This document shows, one piece after another, positions 34,415-42,334 of a stretch of 64,000 nucleotides of DNA (within the stretch, counting starts at the first letter, position 1; every line of letters starts with the position of its first letter). Origin of the DNA: Candidatus Bipolaricaulis anaerobius. Lineage in GTDB: Bacteria > Bipolaricaulota > Bipolaricaulia > Bipolaricaulales > Bipolaricaulaceae. The translations under genes and the position numbers were made by a program. The notes under the pieces are model-generated. The model was not told the origin of the DNA. It saw nothing but the letters and a program-made list of their open reading frames with translations, and searched no databases. The stretch spans positions 868,001-932,000 of the forward strand of contig NZ_LS483254.1 in the NCBI RefSeq assembly GCF_900465355.1, in the 5' to 3' direction.

Positions 34415-36840
34415 TGCGCTTCCTCACCCCGTGGGCCCTTGCTGGGCTCGTGCCGGCCGTAGTCGTGCTCATCCTCTCCCTCCGCCGGCGGGCCCTCCTC
34501 GGACGGGCCGTGACGCTCGCCCTCCTCGCCCTCGCCCTCGCCGGCCCGGAGGTCGCCGTCCGCCAGACCGGGGAGACGGTCCTCTTCCTCGTCGACCGAT
34601 CGGCGAGCGTGGGCGAGGAGGCAACGAACGCCCTCCCCGAGCTCACTTCCTCCGTCCTCGCCCGCGGGGGGAAGGTCGGGGTGATCTCGTTCGCCGACGG
34701 GTCCCAGGTTTCGCAGTGGCCGGGGGTGGGCGAGATCCCGAACGGGGGAGCGTTCTCGTCGTTCGGGACCAACATCGGGGCGGCGGTGGACCTCGCGCTC
34801 GCCCTGGCCCCCGCTGGGGCGCAGATCGTGCTCCTGTCCGACGGCCGCGCGACAGGGGGGGACCTCCTCGCCGCTGCGGCGCGGGCCCGCAGCCAACGGG
34901 TTCCGATCCACGTCTGCTCCGTCGGCCAGACTGACCTCGTCCGGTTGGCTGAATTCACGGGTCCCCGCGAGGCGCCGCTGGGGACGATCGCCCTCGCCGC
35001 CACGGTCGAGGCTTCGCAGCCGACCGCGGCCACGGCCCATCTCTACCGGGGTGGTGAGGAGATCCGGGCCATTCCCCTCGACCTCCCTGCCGGGCGGACG
35101 CGCCTCTCCCTGGCCGATGCGCCCCCCGAGGCCGGGTTCTGGAGCTACCGGGTGGAGGTGAGGGCGAACGGCGATCGGATCCCTGAGAACAACGCCCTTC
35201 CGTGGGGGGTAGCCGTGGGCGAGCCGCCGGGGATCGTCGTCGTTGGGTTGGGTCCGACCGCGACCGACGAGCTCCTCACCGCGGCGGGGCTCACGTTCCG
35301 GCGGCGGGAGGCCCTCGCGGTGGAGGATTTGGCCGGAGCGGGGCTGGTGATCCTCGACGACTACCCCCTCGCGCTCCTCGGCACCCGCACCCTCGACGCG
35401 CTCCGGTCGTACGTCGCCGGGGGGGGCGGGCTCCTCGTCATCCAGGGTCGCCAGGCCGTGGCCGGCTACCTCGGCCCCGTCGAGGAACTGCTTCCCGTGA
35501 CCTACACCGTCCCCGAGCGGGTCCAGGAGGCGACGGCAGCGGTGGTGTTCGTCCTCGACCGGTCTAGCTCGATGTCCGCCCAGGCCGGAGGCGCGACGAA
35601 GATCGACCTCCTCAAAGAGGCCGCCGCGGCCGCGGTGGAGGCAATGCCGGGGGAGGACATCGTCGGTGCGGTCGCATTCGACCGGTATCCACAGTGGATC
35701 GTGCGCCCGGGCCCCGTGTCCGAGGTCCGCGAGGAGCTGTTTGAGGGGCTGCGCAGGCTGACCGCAGACGGGGGGACATACCTGTTCACCGCCCTCGACC
35801 AGGCGGTGAAGGCCCTCCTCCCGCTCGAGGCCCGCGTCCGCCACGCGATCGTGATCTCCGACGGGAAGACGATCCGCGACGAGGCCGCCCTGAGCGCGCT
35901 CCTCGCAGAGGTGAGCGAAACGGGGGTCGGCGTGACGACGATCGCCATCGGGACCGATCCCGATCCTGAGGTCCTCCGCACGCTGGCCGAGGTGAGTGGG
36001 GGGCGGTCCTATGAACTGGCGGCGATGACCGATCTCCGGCCGGTGCTCGTGCAGGAGACGGAGCGCGTGTCCCGCCCCCGGTTCATGGAGCGGGAGACGG
36101 CCGTCCTCCCCGGACCGGGGGCTACCGCGTTCCCTCTATCGGGGGAGCTCCCCCCCCTTGCCGGCTACACCCTCACCTTCCCCAAGCCCACCGCCGACGT
36201 CGCGTTCCTCTCGCCCGCCGGCGATCCCCTCCTCGCCCGCTGGCGGGTCGGCCTCGGGCAGGTGGCGGTGCTCAACGCTGACATGTCTGGGATCTGGACG
36301 AGGGATTGGCTCCGCTCCCCCCAGCTCGGCGAGCTGTGGGGCCTCCTCCTTGGGCATCTGTGGGGCGAGCGGCAGCGCGTGCGCGTGGACTGGGAGGTCG
36401 TCGGGCCGACCCTGCGCCTGGGGGTGGAGGCGGCCGAGGGCGGGCGGTGGACGAACCGCCTCGAGCTCACTGGCGAGCTCGTCGGTCCCCGCAGATCGTG
36501 GTCGCTTTCCTTCGAGCAGGTCGCACCGGGGCGGTACGAGGCCTCCCTCGCTACCCCTGGGTCCGGGGCGTACCTCCTCACGGTGAGCGAGCCCTCCGGC
36601 CGCTACGGGGGGTCGTTCCCGGTCGTCCTCCCCTACTCGGCCGAGCTCGCCGCGTTCGGTCCCGACCTCGACGCCCTGAGTACGATCGCGCGCCTGTCAG
36701 GGGGCGAGTTCGTGCGCGACGAGCTCCTCCCCCCCTCATCGGGGGCGGGGCGAGCGTGGACCCCGATCGGCCGGGCCCTCCTCTGGGCAGCGGCGTGTTC
36801 CCTCCTCCTCGATCTCGCATTGCGCAAACTTCTCGTGTAG
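34414..36840 (+). CDS. large membrane protein with two vWA-type domains
   Basis: 808 residues from ATG 34414 (its A is the last base of the previous stop). Membrane segments near residues 5-20 and 28-45, then a first vWA-like region with FLVDRSASV (Asp61) and LLSDGRAT, then a glutamine-amidotransferase-like Rossmann region, then a full vWA domain with FVLDRSSSM (Asp382-Ser386) and ISDGKT. A C-terminal membrane helix (LLWAAACSLLLDLAL) ends it. Relatives are large exported vWA proteins of MoxR operons. Last gene of the operon; no strong terminator was seen after it. Confidence 0.83.
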   Translation: MRFLTPWALAGLVPAVVVLILSLRRRALLGRAVTLALLALALAGPEVAVRQTGETVLFLVDRSASVGEEATNALPELTSSVLARGGKVGVISFADGSQVSQWPGVGEIPNGGAFSSFGTNIGAAVDLALALAPAGAQIVLLSDGRATGGDLLAAAARARSQRVPIHVCSVGQTDLVRLAEFTGPREAPLGTIALAATVEASQPTAATAHLYRGGEEIRAIPLDLPAGRTRLSLADAPPEAGFWSYRVEVRANGDRIPENNALPWGVAVGEPPGIVVVGLGPTATDELLTAAGLTFRRREALAVEDLAGAGLVILDDYPLALLGTRTLDALRSYVAGGGGLLVIQGRQAVAGYLGPVEELLPVTYTVPERVQEATAAVVFVLDRSSSMSAQAGGATKIDLLKEAAAAAVEAMPGEDIVGAVAFDRYPQWIVRPGPVSEVREELFEGLRRLTADGGTYLFTALDQAVKALLPLEARVRHAIVISDGKTIRDEAALSALLAEVSETGVGVTTIAIGTDPDPEVLRTLAEVSGGRSYELAAMTDLRPVLVQETERVSRPRFMERETAVLPGPGATAFPLSGELPPLAGYTLTFPKPTADVAFLSPAGDPLLARWRVGLGQVAVLNADMSGIWTRDWLRSPQLGELWGLLLGHLWGERQRVRVDWEVVGPTLRLGVEAAEGGRWTNRLELTGELVGPRRSWSLSFEQVAPGRYEASLATPGSGAYLLTVSEPSGRYGGSFPVVLPYSAELAAFGPDLDALSTIARLSGGEFVRDELLPPSSGAGRAWTPIGRALLWAAACSLLLDLALRKLLV

Positions 36841-36907
36841 GTACGGACCTTCTGGCCTACGTCCCCCCACGCTCGGCTGTGAAGCCACGGCTGCGGCAAC
36901 CCACCAT

Positions 36908-36937
36908 TTGACGATCCGGCATCGTCCGCTGTATGAT
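36908..36937 (+). promoter_or_regulatory. promoter of the 36-aa peptide gene
   Basis: TTGACG (36908-36913), 18-bp spacer, TATGAT (36932-36937). One of the best consensus matches in the window. A start near 36944 leaves a leader of about 120 nt before the ATG. Confidence 0.65.
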
Positions 36938-37062
36938 CTCAACCACGGGTAACGAAAGTCACAAAAAGGGGGTTGAGAGTAGAACCAATTAGCTTGTGGG
37001 AGTTCACAGCGTCTGGAGATCGTTCAAGTGCAGGCATACAACGCGATCTAAAGGAGGAAACG
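36938..37062 (+). other. long 5' leader of the peptide gene with inverted repeat
   Basis: About 120 nt between promoter and ATG, unusually long and AT-richer than the window. CTCAACC (36938-36944) can pair with GGTTGAG (36971-36977). Ends with aaaggagga before the ATG. No known riboswitch was recognised; a c-di-GMP (GEMM) fit was tried and failed. Confidence 0.4.
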
Positions 37063-37173
37063 ATGAAGTGGGGAGAGAAGGTTACGCAGAGGCTGGGCGT
37101 TCGTGGGTTGTACGTTGTTCTTGCCATTACGCTCCTCGCCATCCTGAGCGGGGCTCACCACAAGTGGGGGTAG
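37063..37173 (+). CDS. 36-aa membrane or secreted small peptide
   Basis: MKWGEKVTQRLGVRG, then a hydrophobic helix (LYVVLAITLLAILSG), then the short polar tail AHHKWG. Basic N-terminus, about 15 hydrophobic residues, a small-residue site (SGA) and a five-to-seven residue tail: it reads like a signal peptide with a tiny cargo, or a single-span membrane peptide. Supports for a real gene: excellent ribosome site (aaaggagga, 6 nt before ATG), near-consensus promoter, and a strong terminator 40 nt after the stop. The next gene is a membrane HD-GYP protein. No family recognised. Confidence 0.6.
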   Translation: MKWGEKVTQRLGVRGLYVVLAITLLAILSGAHHKWG

Positions 37174-37213
37174 GGTAGCCTACAAGGTCACAGGTAACCC
37201 AGGTTGATGCCAG

Positions 37214-37243
37214 GGGGGGTGGTGACCCCCCTTACTTCTTTCT
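37214..37243 (+). terminator. rho-independent terminator of the peptide gene
   Basis: GGGGGGT/ACCCCCC stem (37214-37220 with 37225-37231), loop GGTG, followed by a T-rich tail (ttacttctttct). It ends 11 nt before the HD-GYP start codon, so it may also control read-through into that gene. Confidence 0.75.
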
Positions 37244-37254
37244 AGGCTCCCAGG

Positions 37255-38508
37255 GTGACAGCTTTGCCTCGGAAAGCCCGCGTATATTGGGGTCTGGTTG
37301 TGGCGGCAGGCTTGGTATGCTGCGTCTTCTACCTGAGTCAAATCAAGCTTACTTCCGAGTTTGCCCTGACCTGGATCTTGCTTGTGGTCGTCGACTTCCT
37401 TGCCGAGATCTACGAGGTGGAGTTGATCCCGGAGAGAAGGACGTCAGTGGCTGTATCGGTTGGCGCCGCCGCCGTTTTCATCGGCGGAGCTCCACTAGGG
37501 ATCGCGACGTTATGCGTCGGGTCGCTGGCAGCTGAGGTTCTTCTGCGGTGGAACAAGCTGGCCCGGGGGCCGGGGAAGTTCTTCACCTTTGTCGGATTCA
37601 ACCTCGGCCAACTCATGATCTCGGTCACGGCGGCGGGCCTCGTCCTCGAAGCTATGGGTGGAGCTCCTCCGCCCTACGCCTCCGGGACAGACTTCATCCC
37701 TCTGGTGGTGGCGTTCCTGACCTACGACATTGTCAATGCGTCACTCGTGGCGATGATCCTCCACCTCACGGAGGGGGTGCGCTTCACCTACCTTCTCCGG
37801 TTCGACCTTCGTCATCTCCACGTTCAGTTCCTAACCTTGGGAGTACTAGCGATCCTGATGGCGATCGTGTACCCCCTCTCCCCATGGTACGTGCTCCTCG
37901 TGGGGAGCCCGCTCATGGTCGTCCAGATTTCCATCCGCAGCTACGCACGGCTGCGCCAGCAAGCCAAGGAGGCGTTCGAGAGGATCACCCGGATCGTCGG
38001 GGAACGTGACTTCTACACCGGGACCCACTCTGCGAACGTGGCCGAGCTCGCCGTGAAACTGACCCGGAAGCTGCGGCTGCCGGATGAAGTGGTGGACCAG
38101 GTCGAGGCCGCAGCCCGCGTCCACGATCTGGGCAAGATCGCGATCCCGGACAGCATCCTTCTCAAGCCAGGGAAGCTCACCGCGGAGGAGTGGGCACTGG
38201 TGAAGCGCCACCCCGTCGTCGGGGCGGAACTCCTCCAGGGGCTAGAGATTTACGAGGAGATCGCGGATGTCGTGCGGCACGAGCACGAGCACTGGGATGG
38301 CGGGGGATACCCCGATGGGCTGAGCGGGGAGAAAATCCCCTTGGGGTCGCGGATCATCGCCGTGGCCGATGTGTGGAGCGCCCTCACCACCGACCGCCCC
38401 TACCGCCCAGCCTACACCGCAGACGAGGCGCGCACGATCCTCAAGGCCATGGCGGAGAAGGAGCTCGATCCCAAGCTCGTGGACCTCTTCCTCACGGTCG
38501 TGAACTGA
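37255..38508 (+). CDS. membrane HD-GYP protein, putative c-di-GMP phosphodiesterase
   Basis: 417 residues. The N-terminal half has six or seven membrane segments with long loops (about residues 10-225), an uncharacterised sensor-like membrane domain. A linker helix (SYARLRQQAKEAFERI) joins it to an HD-GYP domain: HSANVAELA, VHDLGKIAIPDSIL with His290-Asp291, HEHWDGGGYPDG with Gly351-Pro353 and ADVWSALTTDRPYR. All metal and GYP residues are intact, so activity on c-di-GMP is likely. GTG 37255 has a weak ribosome site directly after a terminator. The less GC-rich codon use of its first half differs from neighbours. Confidence 0.85.
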   Translation: MTALPRKARVYWGLVVAAGLVCCVFYLSQIKLTSEFALTWILLVVVDFLAEIYEVELIPERRTSVAVSVGAAAVFIGGAPLGIATLCVGSLAAEVLLRWNKLARGPGKFFTFVGFNLGQLMISVTAAGLVLEAMGGAPPPYASGTDFIPLVVAFLTYDIVNASLVAMILHLTEGVRFTYLLRFDLRHLHVQFLTLGVLAILMAIVYPLSPWYVLLVGSPLMVVQISIRSYARLRQQAKEAFERITRIVGERDFYTGTHSANVAELAVKLTRKLRLPDEVVDQVEAAARVHDLGKIAIPDSILLKPGKLTAEEWALVKRHPVVGAELLQGLEIYEEIADVVRHEHEHWDGGGYPDGLSGEKIPLGSRIIAVADVWSALTTDRPYRPAYTADEARTILKAMAEKELDPKLVDLFLTVVN

Positions 38509-38669
38509 GATGCGTCGCGTGCCTCGCCCAGGGGAACCCCGACCAGCACGCCTCGTGCCCACCGACGGTCCGGTGGGACGGCCCGTCAGCTCAGACGCCA
38601 TTGCTCACGAGGTGCGATGTTCCCGAGCTCGAAGAGAGGAGGCCGCGGCGGGGACCGCGGGATGAGGGG

Positions 38670-39263
38670 ATGCCGCTCCTCTGGGCCGTCGGGATCGGGA
38701 TCGTGGCCGGGCTCATCCGCCGAGGGAACTTGGCGAACCTCGGCCAGCTCAGGCTGCGCGCTCCCTGGTTGATCCTCATCGCCCTCTTGATCCAGGTCCT
38801 CATCTTTCCCGTGGGGACCAGGGGCCCCCTCATCCCCGGGGGCACAGCCTACCTCCACCTCGTCTCCTATGCCTCCCTTGCGGCATTCATCGGACTGAAC
38901 CGCCGCTACTCGGAGTTCCTCATCATGGGGGTGGGGCTGGCCCTCAACCTGATCGTGGTCGCCGCCAACGGGGGATACATGCCGGCCTCGGCGACGGCCC
39001 TCGACCGGGCCGGGCTGTCCGAGGTGGCGGCCGCCCTCCAGGAAGGAGGCCGGTCGGGAAACACGATCCTCATGGGCGAGGGAACGCGCCTCAACTTCCT
39101 CGGGGACTTCCTCTACCTCCCGGGGGGGGTCCCCCTCGCCTCAGCGTTCAGCATCGGAGATATCGTCCTAGGCCTGGGGTTGGCCGTGCTCCTCGCCCGG
39201 CGCATGGTCAACCGGGCTAGACCCAACCATCAAGGGACAGGTTCGGATCCGGCACCAGGGTGA
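38670..39263 (+). CDS. DUF5317 membrane protein
   Basis: 197 residues, four or so membrane segments (for example LLWAVGIGIVAGLI, WLILIALLIQVLIF, AYLHLVSYASLAAFIGL, VLGLGLAVLL). The middle holds the DUF5317 signature NGGYMPASATALDRAG, followed by a loop with GEGTRLNFLGDFLYLP. Function of the family unknown. ATG 38670 follows gatgagggg closely. The 3' end overlaps the convergent tsaD by 47 nt. The 161-bp stretch before it (38509-38669) holds only a 7-bp hairpin at 38558-38577. Confidence 0.8.
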   Translation: MPLLWAVGIGIVAGLIRRGNLANLGQLRLRAPWLILIALLIQVLIFPVGTRGPLIPGGTAYLHLVSYASLAAFIGLNRRYSEFLIMGVGLALNLIVVAANGGYMPASATALDRAGLSEVAAALQEGGRSGNTILMGEGTRLNFLGDFLYLPGGVPLASAFSIGDIVLGLGLAVLLARRMVNRARPNHQGTGSDPAPG

Positions 39264-40218
39264 GGGAGCCGGGGCAACCGAGCGCGGTGAACCGATGGTG
39301 GGCGCAGGCGGCGACGATCGCTGCGTTGTCCGTGCACAGCGCCGGAGGAGGGAACGCGACTTCAATCCCGCGCTCGCCGGCGCGTAGGGGCAGGACCTCC
39401 CGCAACCGACGGTTGGCAGCAACGCCCCCCACGACCACGATCCGTGTGAGCTCAAGCCTCCGCGCCGCCTGGACCGCTTTCTCCGCGAGGACGTCCACCA
39501 CCGCCTCGAGGTAGCTTGCGCACAGGTCGGGGACAGGCGTGGACGGGTGATCCCGCAGCCAGTACACGGCTGCGGTCTTGAGGCCGGCGAAGCTCATGTC
39601 GAGGCCCGACCCGATCATCGGTCGGGGGAACGCGACCGCGGTGGGATCTCCCTGGCGGGCCAGTTCGTCCATCCGCGGCCCGGCGGGGTACCCCAGGCCC
39701 ACGAGGCGCCCCACCTTGTCGAGCGCCTCCCCCGCCGCGTCGTCCCGCGTCCCACCGACGACCTTGTAGTCCCCCCACTGCCGCACCCGGACGAGGAGGG
39801 TGTGTCCCCCGGAGGCGACGAGCCCCAGGAACGGTGGCCCCGCTGCCGGCTCGCTCAGGCGCTGGGCGAAGAGGTGGGCGGCGAGGTGGTTCACCCCGAT
39901 CAGGGGCACGTCCCGCGCCACGGCGATCCCCGCGGCATGGGACATCCCCACGAGGAGCGGGCCGACGAGGCCCGGCCCGTAGGTCACCCCGACCAGTTCG
40001 ATCCCGTCCCAGCCGATCCCCGCCGTGGCGAGGGCTTCCGCGACGAGGGACGGCAGCTTGCGCAAGTGGTCCCGCGACGCCGCCTCCGGCATCACCCCCC
40101 CATAGCGGGCGTGGAGGTCGGTCTGGGAGTAGACGAGGTTCGCCAGGATCTCGTCGCCTCCCCGGAGGATCGCCACCGCCGTCTCGTCACAGGAGGTCTC
40201 GATACCGAGGGCGATCAT
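39217..40218 (-). CDS. tsaD: tRNA N6-threonylcarbamoyladenosine transferase TsaD
   Basis: Places threonylcarbamoyl on A37 of ANN-decoding tRNAs with TsaB/TsaE. 333 residues from ATG 40218, which gives MIALGIETSCDETAVAIL, the exact family start; an earlier in-frame ATG adds an atypical tail. Metal-binding HLAAH is in GVNHLAAHLFAQR, with GGxAANRRLR (GGVAANRRLREV) and DNAAIVA near the C-terminus. Follows hpt by 51 nt on the same strand. Ends overlapping DUF5317 tail to tail. Confidence 0.95.
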   Translation of the reverse strand: MIALGIETSCDETAVAILRGGDEILANLVYSQTDLHARYGGVMPEAASRDHLRKLPSLVAEALATAGIGWDGIELVGVTYGPGLVGPLLVGMSHAAGIAVARDVPLIGVNHLAAHLFAQRLSEPAAGPPFLGLVASGGHTLLVRVRQWGDYKVVGGTRDDAAGEALDKVGRLVGLGYPAGPRMDELARQGDPTAVAFPRPMIGSGLDMSFAGLKTAAVYWLRDHPSTPVPDLCASYLEAVVDVLAEKAVQAARRLELTRIVVVGGVAANRRLREVLPLRAGERGIEVAFPPPALCTDNAAIVAACAHHRFTALGCPGSLTLVPDPNLSLDGWV

Positions 40219-40269
40219 GGTCGGGGGATCGGTGATCCGGGAACGGTCCACGCAGTTCGCGAAGGCTTG

Positions 40270-40833
40270 TTACCCGTCACGGATGCATTCCGGCTTGAGG
40301 ATGGCCACGAACGGGAGGTTGCGGTACACCTCCGCATAGTCGAGCCCATATCCCACGACGAACAGGTTCTCCGGGAGGACGAACCCCACGTAGTCCACCG
40401 TCACCTCGACCTCCCGGCGGTGCGGCTTGTCGAGGAGGGTGCACACGCGGAGGGTGGCCGGTCCACGGGCGGACAGGCCAGCGAGGAGGTGGTGCAGGGT
40501 GTGGCCCGTGTCCACGATATCCTCCACGAGGAGCACATCGCGGCCGCCGATCGCACAGTCGAGGTCCTTCAGGATCCGCACCTCGCCGGGGCTCGTGCCG
40601 TTGCCATAGCTCGACACGGCCATGAAGTCGTACTCGATCGCGAGGTCAAGCGCGCGGATGAGGTCAGCCATGAACGGCATCGCCCCCTTCAGGATCCCCA
40701 CCACGAGGAGCGGTCGGCGGCGGGGATCCCGCCCTGCGCCGCCCCGGTAGTCGGCGGCGATCTCCCGCCCGAGGTCCCGCACCCTCCGGGCGATCTCGTC
40801 CGCCGAGATCACCACCCGTTCGATCTTGTCCAT
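40270..40833 (-). CDS. hpt: hypoxanthine(-guanine) phosphoribosyltransferase
   Basis: Salvages hypoxanthine/guanine to IMP/GMP using PRPP. 187 residues from ATG 40833 (ggaga 9 nt upstream). PRPP motif VLLVEDIVDTGHTL, the PPi loop GILKGAMPFMADLIRAL and the C-terminal base-binding YVGFVLPENLFVVGYGLDY with the conserved Asp. It lies at the downstream end of the purine-catabolism gene row, 93 nt from the FAD subunit, so salvage and breakdown of the same bases are encoded side by side. Confidence 0.93.
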   Translation of the reverse strand: MDKIERVVISADEIARRVRDLGREIAADYRGGAGRDPRRRPLLVVGILKGAMPFMADLIRALDLAIEYDFMAVSSYGNGTSPGEVRILKDLDCAIGGRDVLLVEDIVDTGHTLHHLLAGLSARGPATLRVCTLLDKPHRREVEVTVDYVGFVLPENLFVVGYGLDYAEVYRNLPFVAILKPECIRDG

Positions 40834-40865
40834 CCACGCTGTCTCCACGTGCCCTCCCGAGGAAC

Positions 40866-40897
40866 ACCCTCCCCGCCAGATTCCGAACGGGGAGGGT
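40866..40897 (-). terminator. 10-bp hairpin between the purine row and hpt
   Basis: ACCCTCCCCG/CGGGGAGGGT perfect stem, 12-nt loop, between the FAD-subunit stop and hpt. Poor T-tail on the minus strand, so it may be a terminator aided by Rho or an mRNA-processing hairpin. Confidence 0.45.
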
Positions 40898-40926
40898 CCC
40901 AGCTTACCGCGGTCGCGCTCCACCCG

Positions 40927-41766
40927 TCAACCGCTCGCGAGGGACGAGAGGTCGATGAGGAGGTTCCCGGAAACGCGACGCCGGTAGTCGGCCGAGGCCC
41001 GGAGATCGGAGATCGGTCGCACCGCGGACGAGAGGGCATCGCGGAGCTCAGCCAACGCCTCCACCGTGAGCGGGCGTCCCACGAGCGCCCGCTCCACCTC
41101 CCGCGGCCGGAGCACGGTGGGCGCCACCGACCCGAGGGCCAGACGCGCCTCGCGAACCGCCCCGTCCTCCACCCACACCAGGGCCCCCAGCGAGGCCACA
41201 GCGATGAGGAGGGCCTGCCTCCTCCCCACCTTGCGGAAATAGGGGTGGGCCCCGTCCTGCGGCAGGGGGATCGCGAGGGAACGGATGAGCTCCCCCGGTT
41301 GAAGGGCGGTCCTCCCTGGGCCGAGGACGAACTCCTCCACGGGCAACGACCGCTCCCGAGCTGGTCCCACCACGTTCACCCGCGCCCCGAGGAGGTACAG
41401 GGGGATGAGCCCATCCCCCGCCGGAGAGGCGTTGGCGACGTTTCCCCCCAGGGTTCCCATGTGGCGAAGGGCGGGGGAGCCGATCGTGCCGAGGGCGAGC
41501 CTGAGGATCGGGAGCTGGGCCGTGGCTGGGGCAGAGAGGATCTCGGCGTGGGTCGCGGCGGCCCCGATCTCGACCCCACCCTCCGTCGTGCGGATCCCGC
41601 GGAGCTCGGGGAGCTCCCCCACGTAGACGAGGAACGGTGGGCGTTCGGCGCCCTTCCGCAGGCGAACGAAAAGGTCCGTTCCGCCAGCGAGGGGCTTGCC
41701 CCCCTCGCCGGTAAGGCGGACGGCGTCCGCAAGGTCCCGCGGCTGGACGATCTCAGGCAGGCCCAC
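40927..41766 (-). CDS. FAD-binding subunit of a molybdenum hydroxylase (YgfM/CoxM type)
   Basis: 279 residues. FAD-binding PCMH fold of the xanthine dehydrogenase/CO dehydrogenase medium chain: KPLAGGTDLFVRLR, the second FAD loop TIGSPALRHMGTLGGNVANASPAGD, and a C-terminal CO-dehydrogenase flavoprotein domain. It passes electrons from 2Fe-2S centres to an acceptor. GTG start, overlapping the MocA-like gene by 14 nt. This row has FAD and 2Fe-2S subunits but no Mo-binding large subunit; the large subunit is across the divergent promoter at 56788. Likely YgfM counterpart of the E. coli purine cluster. Confidence 0.88.
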   Translation of the reverse strand: MGLPEIVQPRDLADAVRLTGEGGKPLAGGTDLFVRLRKGAERPPFLVYVGELPELRGIRTTEGGVEIGAAATHAEILSAPATAQLPILRLALGTIGSPALRHMGTLGGNVANASPAGDGLIPLYLLGARVNVVGPARERSLPVEEFVLGPGRTALQPGELIRSLAIPLPQDGAHPYFRKVGRRQALLIAVASLGALVWVEDGAVREARLALGSVAPTVLRPREVERALVGRPLTVEALAELRDALSSAVRPISDLRASADYRRRVSGNLLIDLSSLASG

Positions 41767-42334
41767 GATCCCTCACCCTCCCCGGGAGATCCTCCGGAGC
41801 GTCCACGTCCCGGACCACGCCCGGATCGTCCCACGGGATGACCTCGCAGTCCCCCACGAGGCCGCGCGCCCCGCGGTCCCCGGAGAGCTGGAGGAGGGCG
41901 GGCCGCAGGGAGGGAGGGAGGTAGACGGGGAACCCCCGGCGTCCGCGGTAGGCGGGCGCAACCGGACGATCCCCCGCCCGGCCGAGGACGGCCCGCGCCG
42001 CGGCCTCAGGGACCCACGGCATATCCCCCAGAAACACGAGCATCCCGCCCGCCACCGCTTCCGCCGCCCGGCGGAGGGAGCTCCCCATCCCGTCGTGCCA
42101 ATCCTCGTTCACAACCAGGTGCCAGGGGAGGTGAGCCCCCTCTCCCCGGGAGGAGAAGAACGCTTCCCGGATGGCGGTCGCCTCCGCGCCGAGGACGATC
42201 AGGCGTTCGTCCACGGGAAGCCGCTCCACGAGGTCCACGACCCACGAAAGGAGTGGCCGGCCCTCCACGGGAACGAGGAGCTTGGGGCGCCCCATCCGTC
42301 GTCCCTCCCCCGCGGCGAGCACGACCCCGGTCAT
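41753..42334 (-). CDS. mocA: MocA-like molybdenum cofactor nucleotidyltransferase
   Basis: 193 residues from ATG 42334. Nucleotidyltransferase fold of the MobA/MocA group: VVLAAGEGRRMGRPKLLVPV at the N-terminus (the GxGxRMGxxK NTP loop), NEDWHDGMGSSLR, GDMPWV and GRRGFPVYLP. The LAAGEGxRMG plus GMGSSL pattern fits MocA (makes MCD from molybdopterin and CTP, needed by xanthine-dehydrogenase-type enzymes) rather than MobA. Its place between the 2Fe-2S and FAD subunits supports maturation of the molybdenum hydroxylase. Confidence 0.85.
   Translation of the reverse strand: MTGVVLAAGEGRRMGRPKLLVPVEGRPLLSWVVDLVERLPVDERLIVLGAEATAIREAFFSSRGEGAHLPWHLVVNEDWHDGMGSSLRRAAEAVAGGMLVFLGDMPWVPEAAARAVLGRAGDRPVAPAYRGRRGFPVYLPPSLRPALLQLSGDRGARGLVGDCEVIPWDDPGVVRDVDAPEDLPGRVRDRGPA

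Noticed and set aside
34096-35844. 582-codon minus-strand open frame within the vWA genes
   Set aside because: Antisense to MIDAS-containing vWA coding sequence; composition is shadow-like.
36938-37062. c-di-GMP-I (GEMM) riboswitch in the peptide-gene leader
   Set aside because: The conserved GEMM helices and the GNRA tetraloop-receptor layout could not be placed; only a simple inverted repeat is visible.
38558-38577. Terminator after the HD-GYP gene (CCCACCG/CGGTGGG)
   Set aside because: No T-tail and 50 bp from the stop; not strong enough to list.
39547-41841. 764-codon open frame antisense to tsaD, hpt and the FAD subunit
   Set aside because: Crosses three real genes on the other strand and their gaps; shadow.
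41753-42334. MobA (guanylyl) assignment for the nucleotidyltransferase
   Set aside because: Motifs and position between xanthine-dehydrogenase-type subunits fit MocA (cytidylyl) better; the family call itself is kept.
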